Positions 1 through 9,092 are shown, numbered from the stretch's first letter. The stretch is DNA of 43,641 nt from Burkholderiaceae bacterium (GCA_017856435.1 JAFMFB010000019.1:1-43641), one strand, 5' to 3'. Notes: generated by a model not told the origin, from the sequence alone. Translations and numbers: made by a program.

Positions 1-10
1 CATTGGCTGC

Positions 11-1060
11 ATGCTACGTTCAGACACCCTCCAGATCACGCCCGAGATCCTGAGTCTGATTGCCCGGATTGACGAATTCAAAGGTGCATGGCGGGCCTTG
101 GGAAAGCTCGCGCCTGAGCGTCTTTGGGCGCTGCGGAGGGTGGCAACCATTGAAAGTATTGGGTCAAGTACGCGCATCGAAGGCAGTAAGCTGACTGACC
201 GTGAAGTAGAGTGTTTGTTCTCCAATCCGGCCATTCAGTCCTTCGACACGCGTGACGAGCTGGAAGTGGTTGGTTACGCTGAGCTGATGGATCTGGTGTT
301 TAACTCGTGGCAGGACATTCCGTTCGACGAGAACCACATCAAGCAACTGCACCAGATCCTGCTGCGTCACAGCGAAAAGGATACACGTCAAAGGGGGCAG
401 TACAAGACCAACTCGAACAGCGTCGCTGCCTTTGATGAAAACGGCGTGCAGATCGGGATCGTGTTCGAGACGGCAAGCCCTTTCGATACGCCGCGTCAGA
501 TGGCTGAACTTGTAGCCTGGGTGAACGAGGAGCGCGACAAGGCAGTGTTGCACCCACTCTTGATCATTGCTATCTTCGTGGTGGTGTTCCTGGAGATCCA
601 CCCGTTTCAGGATGGCAACGGGCGCCTCAGTCGTGTGTTGACGACTTTGTTGCTGATCCAGGCGGGCTACGCCTATGTGCCGTACAGCTCGCTGGAGAGC
701 GTGGTTGAACTGAACAAGGAAGCCTCTTACCTCGCCCTGCGCCAGACTCAAGGCACCATCCGCACGGAGGCACCTAAATGGCAACCGTGGTTGGTTTTCT
801 TCCTGCGCTCACTCGCCGAGCAGGTGCGGCGGTTGGAGAAGAAGGTCGAACGCGAGAAGATGGTGTTGGCTACGTTGCCTGGACTGTCGCTGAAGATTGT
901 CGAATTCGCCCGAGAGCACGGGCGCGTCACGATTGGCGATGCAATCAAATTGACGGGTGTTAGCCGAAACACGCTGAAGCAACATTTCCGTAAACTGGTG
1001 GCGCTTGGACATTTGAACCAGCTGGGCAGCGGGCGTGGTGTTTGGTACGAACTCAAGTAG
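11..1060 (+). CDS. Fic-domain protein (putative AMPylase) with C-terminal winged helix
   Basis: 349 aa. The Fic core HPFQDGNGRLSR lies near residues 197-208, with the catalytic His at about 197 and the anion-binding DGNGR after it, so nucleotide transfer (usually AMPylation) to a protein hydroxyl is expected from the family. An N-terminal STRIEG at 53-58 fits the (S/T)xxxE(G/N) inhibitory helix, placing it in the class with the inhibitory helix upstream of the Fic core in the same chain. Residues about 290-349 (VTIGDAIKLTGVSRNTLKQH) look like a helix-turn-helix. No partner antitoxin follows. It is the only gene of its kind in the window and may be accessory DNA. Target unknown. Confidence 0.9.
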   Translation: MLRSDTLQITPEILSLIARIDEFKGAWRALGKLAPERLWALRRVATIESIGSSTRIEGSKLTDREVECLFSNPAIQSFDTRDELEVVGYAELMDLVFNSWQDIPFDENHIKQLHQILLRHSEKDTRQRGQYKTNSNSVAAFDENGVQIGIVFETASPFDTPRQMAELVAWVNEERDKAVLHPLLIIAIFVVVFLEIHPFQDGNGRLSRVLTTLLLIQAGYAYVPYSSLESVVELNKEASYLALRQTQGTIRTEAPKWQPWLVFFLRSLAEQVRRLEKKVEREKMVLATLPGLSLKIVEFAREHGRVTIGDAIKLTGVSRNTLKQHFRKLVALGHLNQLGSGRGVWYELK

Positions 1061-1475
1061 ATGTGCCTCGGGGCGCGTCTGTGGCCCAATCCTCCGCAGC
1101 CACTGCTTCTGCTGCTGCAGGGAGGTCGGGACAATCCGGTTGCGACCTTGGTGATGACGAGGGTCAGCGGGGCTGGCCTCGTTGGATCAGAGTCGCGGAA
1201 TTGGTGTCTGCTCGACCCCGCCATTGATCTTGGTCGATCCCCTGAGAGCCACTTGCTCGAAGGCTTCAACCTCTTGAGCTCAGTAGCGCACCTGATTGCT
1301 GAGCTTGAGTAACAGCTGACCAGCAGATTCGGACCGCCAAGTGTTGTTTGATCCGTGGTGTTGAGGCACCACCACCTTCAAAGCCCAACTGTTTTCAGCT
1401 GGGCTTTTTCTTTGGGCAAAGGTGTTTAAGCCCTGCAACTATGATGCTGACATCTGATATCACGAAAAATTTGCC
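1061..1475. other. 415-base gene-poor spacer
   Basis: No convincing gene. Short frames exist on both strands, but none shows a domain, a good ribosome site or a length worth calling. The only clear structure is the hairpin with a T-run at 1380-1409. The tract may hold the worn-out remains of a gene or the edge of an insertion carrying the Fic gene; I could not recognise any tRNA or attachment repeat in it. Confidence 0.5.
1380..1409 (+). terminator. Rho-independent terminator, orphan
   Basis: AAAGCCCAACTG, a TTTT loop, then CAGCTGGGCTTT, giving 11 of 12 paired bases with one A/C mismatch, followed by a run of T (1405-1409). It reads on the plus strand but sits 320 bases after the Fic stop and only 66 bases before the RraA-like start, so which transcript it ends is unclear. 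Confidence 0.75.
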
Positions 1476-2207
1476 ATGCCGCTCAGCATAGATACCCGCA
1501 ACAAACTCAGAGGCATAAGTAGCGCAACCCTATGCACGGCCCTGTTCAAGCGGGGCTTGCGCAATCAGTTCATTCAGGATGTGCGGCCGGTCAATACCAA
1601 CATGGATCGCAAGTTACCCAATATGGTGGGTGAGGCCTTTACCCTGCGCTACATCCCCGCGCGGGAAGACCTCAACCCGATGAGCGTGTATCAGGACAGG
1701 GCTCACCCGCAGCGGGTGGCCATTGAAACTTGCCCACCCGGTGCGGTCTTGGTGTTTGACAGCCGCAAAAACGCGCGGGCAGCGTCGGCCGGGGCGATTC
1801 TGGTGGCGCGGCTCATGAAGCGGGGTTGTGCCGGTGTGGTCACCGACGGCGGCTTTCGCGATTCGCCCGAAATCGCTGCCATGCCTTTTCCGGCCTACCA
1901 TCAACGCCCCAGCGCCCCCACCAACCTCACCCTGCATCAGGCCATGGACATCAATGTGCCAATTGGTTGCGGCGATGTGCCGGTCTTCCCCGGCGATGTG
2001 ATGGTGGGCGACCAGGAGGGTGTTGTGGTCATTCCGGCCCATCTGGCCGATGAAATTGCGGCTGAGGCGGTGGAGATGACCGCGTTTGAAGACTTTGTGT
2101 CCGAGCGCGTGCTACAAGATGGCCGCTCCATTCTGGGCTTGTACCCTGCAACCGACGCCCTGGTACAAGAAGAGTTTGCCCAGTGGCGTCAGAAAAACCA
2201 GCGCTGA
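1476..2207 (+). CDS. RraA-like family protein (putative metal-dependent aldolase/decarboxylase)
   Basis: 243 aa. The RraA-like fold is shared by the RNase E inhibitor RraA and by class II aldolases such as 4-hydroxy-4-methyl-2-oxoglutarate aldolase. The motif TDGGFRDSPEI carries the Arg128-Asp129 pair that in the aldolases binds substrate and metal, so an enzyme splitting a 2-keto acid to pyruvate is more likely than a regulator. The C-terminal part (GDVMVGDQEGVVVIP) is also typical. No strong Shine-Dalgarno precedes the ATG. It stands alone, convergent with the Bug gene; a second, diverged RraA-like protein lies at 19995. Substrate not known. Confidence 0.85.
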   Translation: MPLSIDTRNKLRGISSATLCTALFKRGLRNQFIQDVRPVNTNMDRKLPNMVGEAFTLRYIPAREDLNPMSVYQDRAHPQRVAIETCPPGAVLVFDSRKNARAASAGAILVARLMKRGCAGVVTDGGFRDSPEIAAMPFPAYHQRPSAPTNLTLHQAMDINVPIGCGDVPVFPGDVMVGDQEGVVVIPAHLADEIAAEAVEMTAFEDFVSERVLQDGRSILGLYPATDALVQEEFAQWRQKNQR

Positions 2208-2282
2208 AATGAACGGCGGGCCAACAAGCAGGCCTCACACCGATCGGGCTGTGGTCTAACGGTGGCGCCTGCTGGGCCCGTC

Positions 2283-2311
2283 CATGTGATGGGCTGGCTT
2301 GCCATCACATG
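2283..2311. repeat. 10-bp inverted repeat between convergent genes
   Basis: CATGTGATGG and CCATCACATG are perfect arms around a 9-base loop. It lies between the stops of the RraA-like gene (2207) and the Bug gene (2331, minus). There is no T-run on either side, so it may be a weak two-way terminator or an RNA-stabilising stem rather than a classical terminator. Confidence 0.6.
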
Positions 2312-2330
2312 ATCAACAAGCCGTCCTGCC

Positions 2331-3341
2331 CTAGTCGGCAGCCAGTTTGTTCTCGATGATGATGCGGGCGTATTTCTTGCGGTCTGCGGCGATCAAGTTG
2401 ACAAAGTCAGCCGGGGTGCCACCGGTGGCCACCCCGCCCTGTGCCAGCAGCTGCTGTTGCACTTCAGGCATGGCCACCACTTGCTGCAGGCTTTGAGAGA
2501 TTTTCTCCAGGATGGGTGCGGGCAGACCGGCGGGCGCCAGCAGTCCCAGCCACGAACCCGATTCCGCGCCGGTGATGCCACTTTCCTGCAGGGTGGGCAC
2601 ATCGGGCAAGGCCGAGACCCGCTTCTTGCTGGTGATGGCCAGGGCCTTGAGCTTGCCGGCCTTGATGTGGGCTGATGTCTCCAGCACTGAGGCAAACAGC
2701 ATATGCACATTGCCGGAGATCAGATCGGTCATGGCCGCGCCGCCGCCCTTGTAGGGCACATGCAGGATGCTGGTGCCGGTGGCGATCTTGAAGGTTTCAG
2801 CCGACAGGTGGGGGGAGCCGCCATTGCCCGAGCTGGCATAGGTCAGCTTGTCGGGCTGGGCCTTGGCCAGTGCCACCAGCTCGCGCACATTGTTGGCTGG
2901 CAAGGATGCGGTGGCGGCCAGCACAAACGGCAGCTCGGCAAATTGCCCAATCGGCACGAACGCGGTATCCGGGTTGTAGTTGAGCTTTTTGTAAAGCGTC
3001 GGGTTGATCGACTGAGTGCCCACATTGCCGGTGAGCAGGGTGTAGCCATCAGGCTTGGCACGTGAGACGATTTCCAGCCCCACGTTGCCGCCGGCGCCGC
3101 CCCGGTTATCAATCACCACCGATTGCCCCCACAGCTGGGAGAGTTTTTGCGCCACGATGCGGGTGCCGATATCGGTGCCGCCACCAGGCGCAAACGGCAC
3201 CACGATGGTGACCGGGCGGGCGGGCCAGGCTGCCGAAGACTGGGCTACAGCGGTCAGCGGCAAGGTGCAGAGCAGGGCGCTCAGCAACATCCCGGTGCGG
3301 GCGAAAGCAATTAACTGGGTGAATGAACGGGTCATTGACAT
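2331..3341 (-). CDS. Bug-family (tripartite tricarboxylate transporter) substrate-binding protein
   Basis: 336 aa. A Sec signal peptide covers about residues 1-33 (hydrophobic GMLLSALLCTLPLTAVAQ). Then come the family's hallmark strands: WPARPVTIVVPFAPGGGTDI, the DNRGGAGGNVG loop and PDGYTLL. Bug proteins are periplasmic receptors, usually for carboxylates. The gene lies 33 bases after the 2-hydroxyacid dehydrogenase gene on the same strand, so the two are probably co-transcribed and the ligand may be a hydroxy or keto acid. No TctA or TctB membrane gene is present in the window, so this is an orphan receptor, as is common in Burkholderiales. Confidence 0.93.
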   Translation of the reverse strand: MSMTRSFTQLIAFARTGMLLSALLCTLPLTAVAQSSAAWPARPVTIVVPFAPGGGTDIGTRIVAQKLSQLWGQSVVIDNRGGAGGNVGLEIVSRAKPDGYTLLTGNVGTQSINPTLYKKLNYNPDTAFVPIGQFAELPFVLAATASLPANNVRELVALAKAQPDKLTYASSGNGGSPHLSAETFKIATGTSILHVPYKGGGAAMTDLISGNVHMLFASVLETSAHIKAGKLKALAITSKKRVSALPDVPTLQESGITGAESGSWLGLLAPAGLPAPILEKISQSLQQVVAMPEVQQQLLAQGGVATGGTPADFVNLIAADRKKYARIIIENKLAAD

Positions 3342-3374
3342 AGACTTTTCTCCTGGGGCGTTTGAGGGATGACA

Positions 3375-4316
3375 TCAGAGCGGCACGGCCACGGGGACCT
3401 GGCCAGTGCGGAAAAAACCTTCCAGATTTGTCAGCACACAATCGGCCATGGCCTTGCGTGTTTCATGGGTGGCGCTGGCCATGTGGGGCAGCAGCACCAC
3501 ATTGTCCAATGGCATCAAGGCCGGCGGCACGTTGGGCTCATCGGCGTACACATCCAGTGCGGCTCCGGCAATCACGCCTTGTTCCAGGGCCTGCACCAAT
3601 GCCGCTTCGTCCACCACTGATCCCCGCGAGACATTGATCAGATAGCCCTGGGGGCCCAGCGCCTGCATCACCTCGGCAGAAATCAAATGCCGGGTTGCCG
3701 GGCCGCCGGCACTGATCACCATTAGAAAGTCACACCACCTGGCCAGGTCTAGCAACTGTGGCTCGTAGACAAAGGGCACATCGGTCAGCGGCGTGCGGTT
3801 GTGATAGCGGATCTCCATGTCAAAGCCGCTGGCACGGCGGGCGATGACCCGGCCAATCCGCCCCAGACCCACGATGCCCAGTCGCTTGCGGCTGACTTTG
3901 GTGGTCATGGGATAAGTTTCTCGAGTCCAGCGCCCGGCGCGCACAAAGCGGTCCGCCGCGCTGAACTGCCGCGCCACATCAATCAGCAAGCCGAAGGCGG
4001 TGTCGGCCACACATTCATTTAGCACATCAGGCGTGTAGCCAATCTGCAGACCTCGCAAGCGGGCATAGTCCAGGTCAAAGGTTTCAAAGCCGACCCCAAA
4101 ACTGGAAATCACCTTGAGGGCCGGCAGTTGCTCCAGCACCTTGTTGGGCACGCCAAACTTGGCCGAGGTCACCAGGCCAACAAATTCGTGACCGTGCGCT
4201 TGCAGCCAGGCATGCGGGTTGGCCTCTTCGGGCAAGAGCTTGACGTCATAGCGTTGGGCTAGCGCCTGCTCCAGATGAGGCACCACCCGGACATATTGAA
4301 GGATGCGAGGTTTCAT
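3375..4316 (-). CDS. D-isomer-specific 2-hydroxyacid dehydrogenase (glyoxylate/2-ketoaldonate reductase type)
   Basis: 313 aa from the start MKPRILQYVR. The open frame runs 23 codons further upstream, but a GGAAG ribosome site lies 10 bases before 4316 and the protein then begins like its family. The NAD(P)-binding motif GIVGLGRIG is present, as are the catalytic Arg (NVSRGSVVDE), Glu (DVYADEP) and His (LLPHMASAT). The family reduces glyoxylate, hydroxypyruvate or 2-keto sugar acids. It is clearly related to the protein at 35816-36778. It is the first gene of a likely operon with the Bug receptor. Confidence 0.9.
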   Translation of the reverse strand: MKPRILQYVRVVPHLEQALAQRYDVKLLPEEANPHAWLQAHGHEFVGLVTSAKFGVPNKVLEQLPALKVISSFGVGFETFDLDYARLRGLQIGYTPDVLNECVADTAFGLLIDVARQFSAADRFVRAGRWTRETYPMTTKVSRKRLGIVGLGRIGRVIARRASGFDMEIRYHNRTPLTDVPFVYEPQLLDLARWCDFLMVISAGGPATRHLISAEVMQALGPQGYLINVSRGSVVDEAALVQALEQGVIAGAALDVYADEPNVPPALMPLDNVVLLPHMASATHETRKAMADCVLTNLEGFFRTGQVPVAVPL

Positions 4317-4538
4317 TGCAATGTGACTTCCAGTACGGCGTGGGCTGCTGACTTCATGTTGGGCTTCAGAAAAAAACACAAGCAATATAACGTTAGCCTG
4401 GGGCTGGTTCGGCAGGCGACTTTAAAAATAGTGTTCGATCACTTTGAAGCGCCTCGGCCTTAAAGGGCCGATCCCCGCAGGGCTTTTGATGGCGCAACGT
4501 GTGGCAAGCCACTACACTGTGCCTATCTGGAGCAAGCC

Positions 4539-5732
4539 ATGAACATGATTGATTCCCTCAAAGCTGAAGCGGCAGAGATGGTGGCCGTGCGGCGTGAGAT
4601 TCATGCCCATCCCGAACTGGGGTTTGAAGAACTGCGCACCAGCGAGCTGGTGGCCAAGCGTTTGACCGAATGGGGCATCACCGTGCACCGCGGTCTGGCC
4701 AGCACCGGCGTGGTGGGGGAGATCAAGGCTGGTAGCTCCAAGCGCGCGATTGGCCTGCGGGCCGACATGGACGCCTTGCCGATTACCGAGATCAATACTT
4801 TTGAGCATGCCAGCCGCCACCCGGGCAAGATGCACGCCTGCGGCCACGACGGCCACACCGCCATGCTGCTGGCCGCGGGCCGGCACCTGGCCCGGCAGCG
4901 CAATTTTGACGGCACGGTGTATCTGATCTTCCAACCCGCCGAGGAGGGCGGCGGGGGCGGGCGCGAGATGGTGCGCGAAGGGCTGTTCACCCAGTTTCCC
5001 ATGGATGCGGTTTTCGGCATGCACAACTGGCCGGGCCTGCCGGTGGGCTCTTTTGCCCTGAGCCCGGGGCCAGTCATGGCCTCGAGCAACGAGTTTCGCA
5101 TTCTCTTACGCGGCAAGGGGGCTCATGCGGCCATGCCCAACAACGGGCTCGATCCGGTGATCAGCGCCTGCCAGCTGGTGCAGGCCTTTCAGACCATCAT
5201 TACCCGCAACAAGAAGCCGATCGACGCCGGGGTAATTTCCGTCACCATGGTGCATGCCGGTGAAGCCTCCAATGTCATCCCGGACAGCTGTGAGCTGCGC
5301 GGCACGGTGCGTACCTTCACGCTGGAGGTGCTCGATCTGATCGAGCAGCGCATGCGCGAGATCACCCAGCACCTGTGCGCGGCTTTTGGCTTGTCGCACG
5401 AGTTTGAATTTCTGCGCAAGTACCCGCCGGTCATCAACACCGCCCAGGAGGTTCAGTTTGCCCGGCAGGTGATGGCTGGGCTGGTGGGCGAACAGCAGGT
5501 GTTGACCCAGGAGCCCACCATGGGGGCAGAAGACTTCTCCTTCATGCTGCAGGAAAAACCCGGCGCCTACTGCTTTATCGGCAACGGCGAGGGCAGCCAC
5601 CGCACCCCGGGCCATGGCGAAGGGCCGTGCATGCTGCACAACCCAAGCTACGACTTCAATGATGCATTGATTCCCCTGGGTGCCAGCTACTGGGTCAAAC
5701 TGGCCGAGACCTGGCTGGCCAAACCCGTCTGA
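4539..5732 (+). CDS. M20-family amidohydrolase (hippurate hydrolase / aminoacylase type)
   Basis: 397 aa cytoplasmic metallopeptidase-fold enzyme that splits N-acyl amino acids or similar amides. Visible metal-site residues are Cys101 and His103 in MHACGHDGHT, Glu135/136 in FQPAEEGG and His162 in GMHNWP, with a C-terminal HNPSYDFND; RADMDALPI is also a family mark. GGAG a few bases upstream supports the ATG at 4539; a second ATG lies two codons later. It is divergent from the 2-hydroxyacid dehydrogenase gene and convergent with coaX. Substrate cannot be read from the sequence. Confidence 0.92.
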   Translation: MNMIDSLKAEAAEMVAVRREIHAHPELGFEELRTSELVAKRLTEWGITVHRGLASTGVVGEIKAGSSKRAIGLRADMDALPITEINTFEHASRHPGKMHACGHDGHTAMLLAAGRHLARQRNFDGTVYLIFQPAEEGGGGGREMVREGLFTQFPMDAVFGMHNWPGLPVGSFALSPGPVMASSNEFRILLRGKGAHAAMPNNGLDPVISACQLVQAFQTIITRNKKPIDAGVISVTMVHAGEASNVIPDSCELRGTVRTFTLEVLDLIEQRMREITQHLCAAFGLSHEFEFLRKYPPVINTAQEVQFARQVMAGLVGEQQVLTQEPTMGAEDFSFMLQEKPGAYCFIGNGEGSHRTPGHGEGPCMLHNPSYDFNDALIPLGASYWVKLAETWLAKPV

Positions 5733-5751
5733 CAGCGGCGATCTGGCGCCC

Positions 5752-6531
5752 TCAGGCTGCGGCGCCGAGCCCGCGGCTGACAGCAATCTGCAGCAGGCCA
5801 TCAAAGACCAGGCTGTCAATCAGGTCAAAGTGAACCGACAGGCTGGGCGCCATTTTCCAGCCGGCACCGCCAGCCATCACGCACCAGGGCTCGGTGCCAC
5901 AATGCAGCCGCACATGCTGCACCATGCGTTCCATGGCGCCGGCTATGGCGTAGGTGCCACCACTGGTCAGGGCATCGCTGGTATTGGTGGGAAAGGGGCG
6001 CACCTCGCCGGTGGGCACATGCAGGCCAGCGGTGCCAGACTCCAGCGCGCGCAGCATGATGCCGTGGCCCGGCAAGATGAATCCACCCAGAAACTTGCCG
6101 GTCGCATCAATCGCTTCCACCGTGACAGCGGTGCCCACCATGGCCACCACCGTTGGTCGGGGGGCGCCGCTTTGGGCCAGCATGCGGTGCCAGGCGCCGA
6201 TCATGGCCACCCAGCGGTCAGGACCCAGGCGGGCCGGGTGATCGTAGCCATTGCTCAAGCCGGCCTCGCTGGGACTGGCCACCACCCACTGGGGTGAAAT
6301 ATCCCAGACCTCCATCTGACTTTCCACCCGATGCTTGACCGCATCGCTGGCCACCACGCAACCCAGCATGCAGCTGGGGGCTGGCAGTTGCGCCCACGGG
6401 CCCTCGGCCAAGCGGTCGATGTGGTCAAGAAACTCAGCGCCCTGGGCCAGAATGCTTGCGCCGGGGCGCGCATGGTCAAACAAGGCCCATTTCAGGCGGG
6501 TGTTGCCAACATCAATTGCCAGAAAAGTCAT
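5752..6531 (-). CDS. coaX: type III pantothenate kinase
   Basis: 259 aa. It phosphorylates pantothenate, the first step of coenzyme A synthesis. The phosphate-binding motif DVGNTRLKW is at residues 7-15, followed by [10 protein letters not shown] (the pantothenate and catalytic Asp region), [10 protein letters not shown] and GGFILPG, all in the order expected for the ASKHA-fold type III enzyme. Length is normal. In many betaproteobacteria coaX sits next to birA; here its minus-strand neighbour is the persulfide dioxygenase gene upstream (44 bases away), so the two may share a transcript. Confidence 0.96.
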   Translation of the reverse strand: MTFLAIDVGNTRLKWALFDHARPGASILAQGAEFLDHIDRLAEGPWAQLPAPSCMLGCVVASDAVKHRVESQMEVWDISPQWVVASPSEAGLSNGYDHPARLGPDRWVAMIGAWHRMLAQSGAPRPTVVAMVGTAVTVEAIDATGKFLGGFILPGHGIMLRALESGTAGLHVPTGEVRPFPTNTSDALTSGGTYAIAGAMERMVQHVRLHCGTEPWCVMAGGAGWKMAPSLSVHFDLIDSLVFDGLLQIAVSRGLGAAA

Positions 6532-6575
6532 GGTGCAAAAACCTTCAGGCCAGCATTATCGGCTGGCTTGCTGTT

Positions 6576-7712
6576 CTAACCCTGACGCCAGGGCAGGCCG
6601 TGATAACGCCAACCTGCCAGGCGGCCCCGGTGGGCATGTTGATCCGGGCCGCCTTCAAAGCCTTCCAGGATGTTGTAGGCCTCCAGCCCCAGTTCGGTGG
6701 CTCGTTTGGCCGCCGCAATTGAGCGCACCCCGCTGCGGCACAGCATCAAGACTTTCTGACCCGGTTTGACGGCGTCCTTGAGTCCTTGCTCGAAGTCAGG
6801 GTTGGGCGCCATGCCCGGCCACTGCTTCCAGGCCAGGGCAATTGCGCCGGGGATGAAGCCCACCCATTCGCGCTCGGCATCGGTTCGCACATCGACCAAC
6901 ACGGCCTGGCCGTGGTGCCACCACTGGTAGGCCAGGTGCGGCGACACATCGCCGGCATAGCCTTCAGCGGCTTGTTGCGCCAACAGGGCGGTGCCCCCGG
7001 CGTCGTGGCGCAGGCCCGAGACCAGGTTGGCGGGAACCGCCTCATCAATGCGCCGGGGCTTGGGCAGGTTGAGCGCGTCCATGATGGCCACAAATTCGGC
7101 CTCGGTGCGCCCGGCAACCCGGGCGTTGCCGGCCTTTTCCTGGCCGATGGTGGAGTGGCTGCGGCCCTGGTAATCATGGCCGGGCCAGACCACGGTGTCA
7201 TCGGGCAGCGCGAAGAGCACCTGGGTCAGGCTATGGTAGAGCGCCTGGGCGCTGCCGGACTGGAAATCGGTGCGGCCACAGCCGTTGATCAGCAGCGTGT
7301 CACCAGTGAATACATGCTGGTCTGAATCGGTTAGCCAGACATAACTCATGCTACCGGCCGTGTGGCCTGGGGTACTCAGGGCGCGCAGCATCTGCTGGCC
7401 AAACTCAAGCCGATCGCCATCTGCCAACTGCCGGGCCACCGTCTGGTTGCCGCAAGCGGCCGGCGCGGCCGTCATGGCGCCAGTATGCTCAGCCAACTGG
7501 GCAGCACTGGTGATATGGTCTGCGTGGGTATGGGTTTCCAGCGCCCAGCACAGCTTCAACTGGTGTTCCTGGATCATCGCCAGGTCGCGTTCCAGCTGAT
7601 CATCGACCGGGTCAATGATCAGGGCATCACGGGTTTGCGGGTCGAACAACAGGTAGGTGTAGGTGCTGGAGGCTGGGTCAAACAGCTGAATTACCGGGTT
7701 GGTTTCATGCAT
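6576..7712 (-). CDS. persulfide dioxygenase-rhodanese fusion
   Basis: 378 aa. Residues about 1-240 are an ETHE1-type metallo-beta-lactamase fold: THTHADHIT, STPGHTAGS, FTGDTLL and VWPGHDYQ supply the iron ligands. Residues about 255-378 are a rhodanese domain with active loop CRSGVRS, the Cys being the sulfur carrier. In the family the dioxygenase oxidises glutathione persulfide to sulfite, and the rhodanese moves sulfane sulfur between glutathione and thiosulfate. Fusions of this kind are known in Burkholderiales, so the architecture is not new. The job is sulfide detoxification or cysteine-sulfur turnover in the cytoplasm. Confidence 0.93.
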   Translation of the reverse strand: MHETNPVIQLFDPASSTYTYLLFDPQTRDALIIDPVDDQLERDLAMIQEHQLKLCWALETHTHADHITSAAQLAEHTGAMTAAPAACGNQTVARQLADGDRLEFGQQMLRALSTPGHTAGSMSYVWLTDSDQHVFTGDTLLINGCGRTDFQSGSAQALYHSLTQVLFALPDDTVVWPGHDYQGRSHSTIGQEKAGNARVAGRTEAEFVAIMDALNLPKPRRIDEAVPANLVSGLRHDAGGTALLAQQAAEGYAGDVSPHLAYQWWHHGQAVLVDVRTDAEREWVGFIPGAIALAWKQWPGMAPNPDFEQGLKDAVKPGQKVLMLCRSGVRSIAAAKRATELGLEAYNILEGFEGGPDQHAHRGRLAGWRYHGLPWRQG

Positions 7713-7882
7713 GGTCGAAGAAGTTCATGGCTTTGCAAACAGGACTGGGGACCGAGTCTATAGGGTAATCACCTAATAAATTGGTTTGAAAAATGGGACG
7801 CCCCAGATTAATAATGTTTGTTCCGCTATTTCACAGCCGTGAGATGGTAAGCGGCATTCCATGACCTGATAGGAGTAAATGA
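7713..7882. other. 170-base divergent spacer upstream of the first TRAP operon
   Basis: Lies between the start of the persulfide dioxygenase gene (minus) and the first TRAP receptor (plus), so it must hold promoters for both. It is AT-richer than the surrounding genes. I could not assign convincing -35 and -10 boxes. A good ribosome site AGGAG occurs at 7871-7875, seven bases before the receptor ATG. Confidence 0.4.
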
Positions 7883-9040
7883 ATGAGTGAACTGAAATTG
7901 CAAGACAAAGCGACCGTCCAAAGCCAGCCGGCGCGTCGTCGATTCCTGGGTGCTGCTGTTTCCGGTGTTGCCGGCGCAGCGGCGATGTCAGCGCCGATGA
8001 TTGCGGTGGCGCAATCTCCGGTCGTCATGAAGATGCAAGGTGCCTGGGGTGCCAAAGACATCTTCAACGAAATGGCCGAGGACTATGTCAAGCGTGTCAA
8101 TGAAATGGCTGGTGGTCGCCTGCGCATCGATTACCTGACCGCTGGCGCTGTGGTCAAGCCATTTGAAGTGACCGATGCAGTGAGCAAGGGCGTGCTGGAT
8201 GCCGGACACACGGTGGCGGTGTATTGGTACGGCAAGTCCAAAGTGGCGTCGCTGTTTGGCTCTGGCCCGGTTACCGGCGCCAATGCCGAGCAGACGCTGG
8301 GCTGGATGATGCGTGGTGGCGGTTATGAGTTTTACGAAGAACTGCTCAAAAAGCTGAATCTGAACATCAAGGGCTTCTTCTCATTCCCAATGCCAACCCA
8401 ACCACTTGGCTGGTTCAAGAAGACCCCGCCCAAGACGGCCGAAGAGCTGAAAGGCTACAAGTACCGTACCGTGGGCCTGGCCGCTGACCTGATGCAGGAA
8501 TTGGGCATGAAAGTGACCCAGCTGCCGGGTGGCGAGATTGTGCCGGCCATGGAGCGCGGTGTGATCGACGCCTTCGAGTTCAACAACCCCACCTCTGACA
8601 GCCGCTTTGGCGCGCAGGACGTGGCCAAAAACTACGCCATGGGTTCCTACCATCAGGCTATGGAGTTCTTTGAGATCATCTTCAACAAGACCAAGTACGA
8701 CGCCCTGTCGCCCGACCTCAAGGCGATCCTCAAATACGCGTCAGAGGCGGTTTCTTCGTCCAACACCTGGACGGCTCAGGACAACTACTCCAAGGATCTG
8801 CAAAAGCTGATTACCAAGGACAAGGTCAAGGTGTCCCGTACTTCCAAGGCGGTGTTCCAGGCCCAGATTAAGGCATGGGACAAAGTCACGGCCAAGCTAG
8901 AAGCCGAAGACCCCTTCTTCAAGCAGGTGCTGGCTTCGCAGAAAGACTGGGCACGTCGCGTGGCATACTACAGCTTCTTCAATGAAGCTGACTACAAGAC
9001 GGCCTACGAGCATGTGTTCAAGACCAAGCTGCCTGCTTAA
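7883..9040 (+). CDS. TRAP transporter substrate-binding protein, DctP family (TakP/keto-acid-like)
   Basis: 385 aa periplasmic receptor. The N-terminus has a Tat-like signal: ARRRFLG at 17-23, then an Ala/Gly-rich hydrophobic stretch to about residue 43. Family marks follow: GGRLRIDYL, KGYKYRTVGLAADL, and PGGEIVPAMERGVIDAFEFNNP, the last resembling the TakP/lactate branch that binds 2-keto or 2-hydroxy monocarboxylates. AGGAG precedes the ATG by 7 bases. It heads an operon with the small and large permeases and an amidase, so the ligand may be an amide or the acid released from it. A terminator-like hairpin separates it from the permeases. Confidence 0.92.
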   Translation: MSELKLQDKATVQSQPARRRFLGAAVSGVAGAAAMSAPMIAVAQSPVVMKMQGAWGAKDIFNEMAEDYVKRVNEMAGGRLRIDYLTAGAVVKPFEVTDAVSKGVLDAGHTVAVYWYGKSKVASLFGSGPVTGANAEQTLGWMMRGGGYEFYEELLKKLNLNIKGFFSFPMPTQPLGWFKKTPPKTAEELKGYKYRTVGLAADLMQELGMKVTQLPGGEIVPAMERGVIDAFEFNNPTSDSRFGAQDVAKNYAMGSYHQAMEFFEIIFNKTKYDALSPDLKAILKYASEAVSSSNTWTAQDNYSKDLQKLITKDKVKVSRTSKAVFQAQIKAWDKVTAKLEAEDPFFKQVLASQKDWARRVAYYSFFNEADYKTAYEHVFKTKLPA

Positions 9041-9060
9041 GTCTTAACATTCCTGTAAAC

Positions 9061-9092
9061 AGTCGCCGCCCCCAAAGGTGGCGACTTTTTTT
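9061..9092 (+). terminator. hairpin with T-run between TRAP receptor and permease genes
   Basis: AGTCGCCGCC, loop CCCAAA, GGTGGCGACT (ten pairs, one a G-T wobble), then seven T at 9086-9092. It lies 20 bases after the receptor stop and 10 bases before the small-permease ATG. It probably ends most transcripts after the receptor gene, so that receptor is made in excess over the membrane subunits. Confidence 0.85.

Noticed and set aside
1061-1475. tRNA or attachment site that could explain the Fic gene as an insertion
   Set aside because: No cloverleaf, no T-loop consensus and no flanking repeat could be found by eye.
5106-5819. 237-codon minus-strand frame
   Set aside because: Antisense to the M20 amidohydrolase and overlapping the end of coaX; no family features.
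7792-7863. 23-codon frame before the first TRAP receptor, possible leader peptide
   Set aside because: No ribosome site and no codon run or alternative hairpins typical of attenuation.
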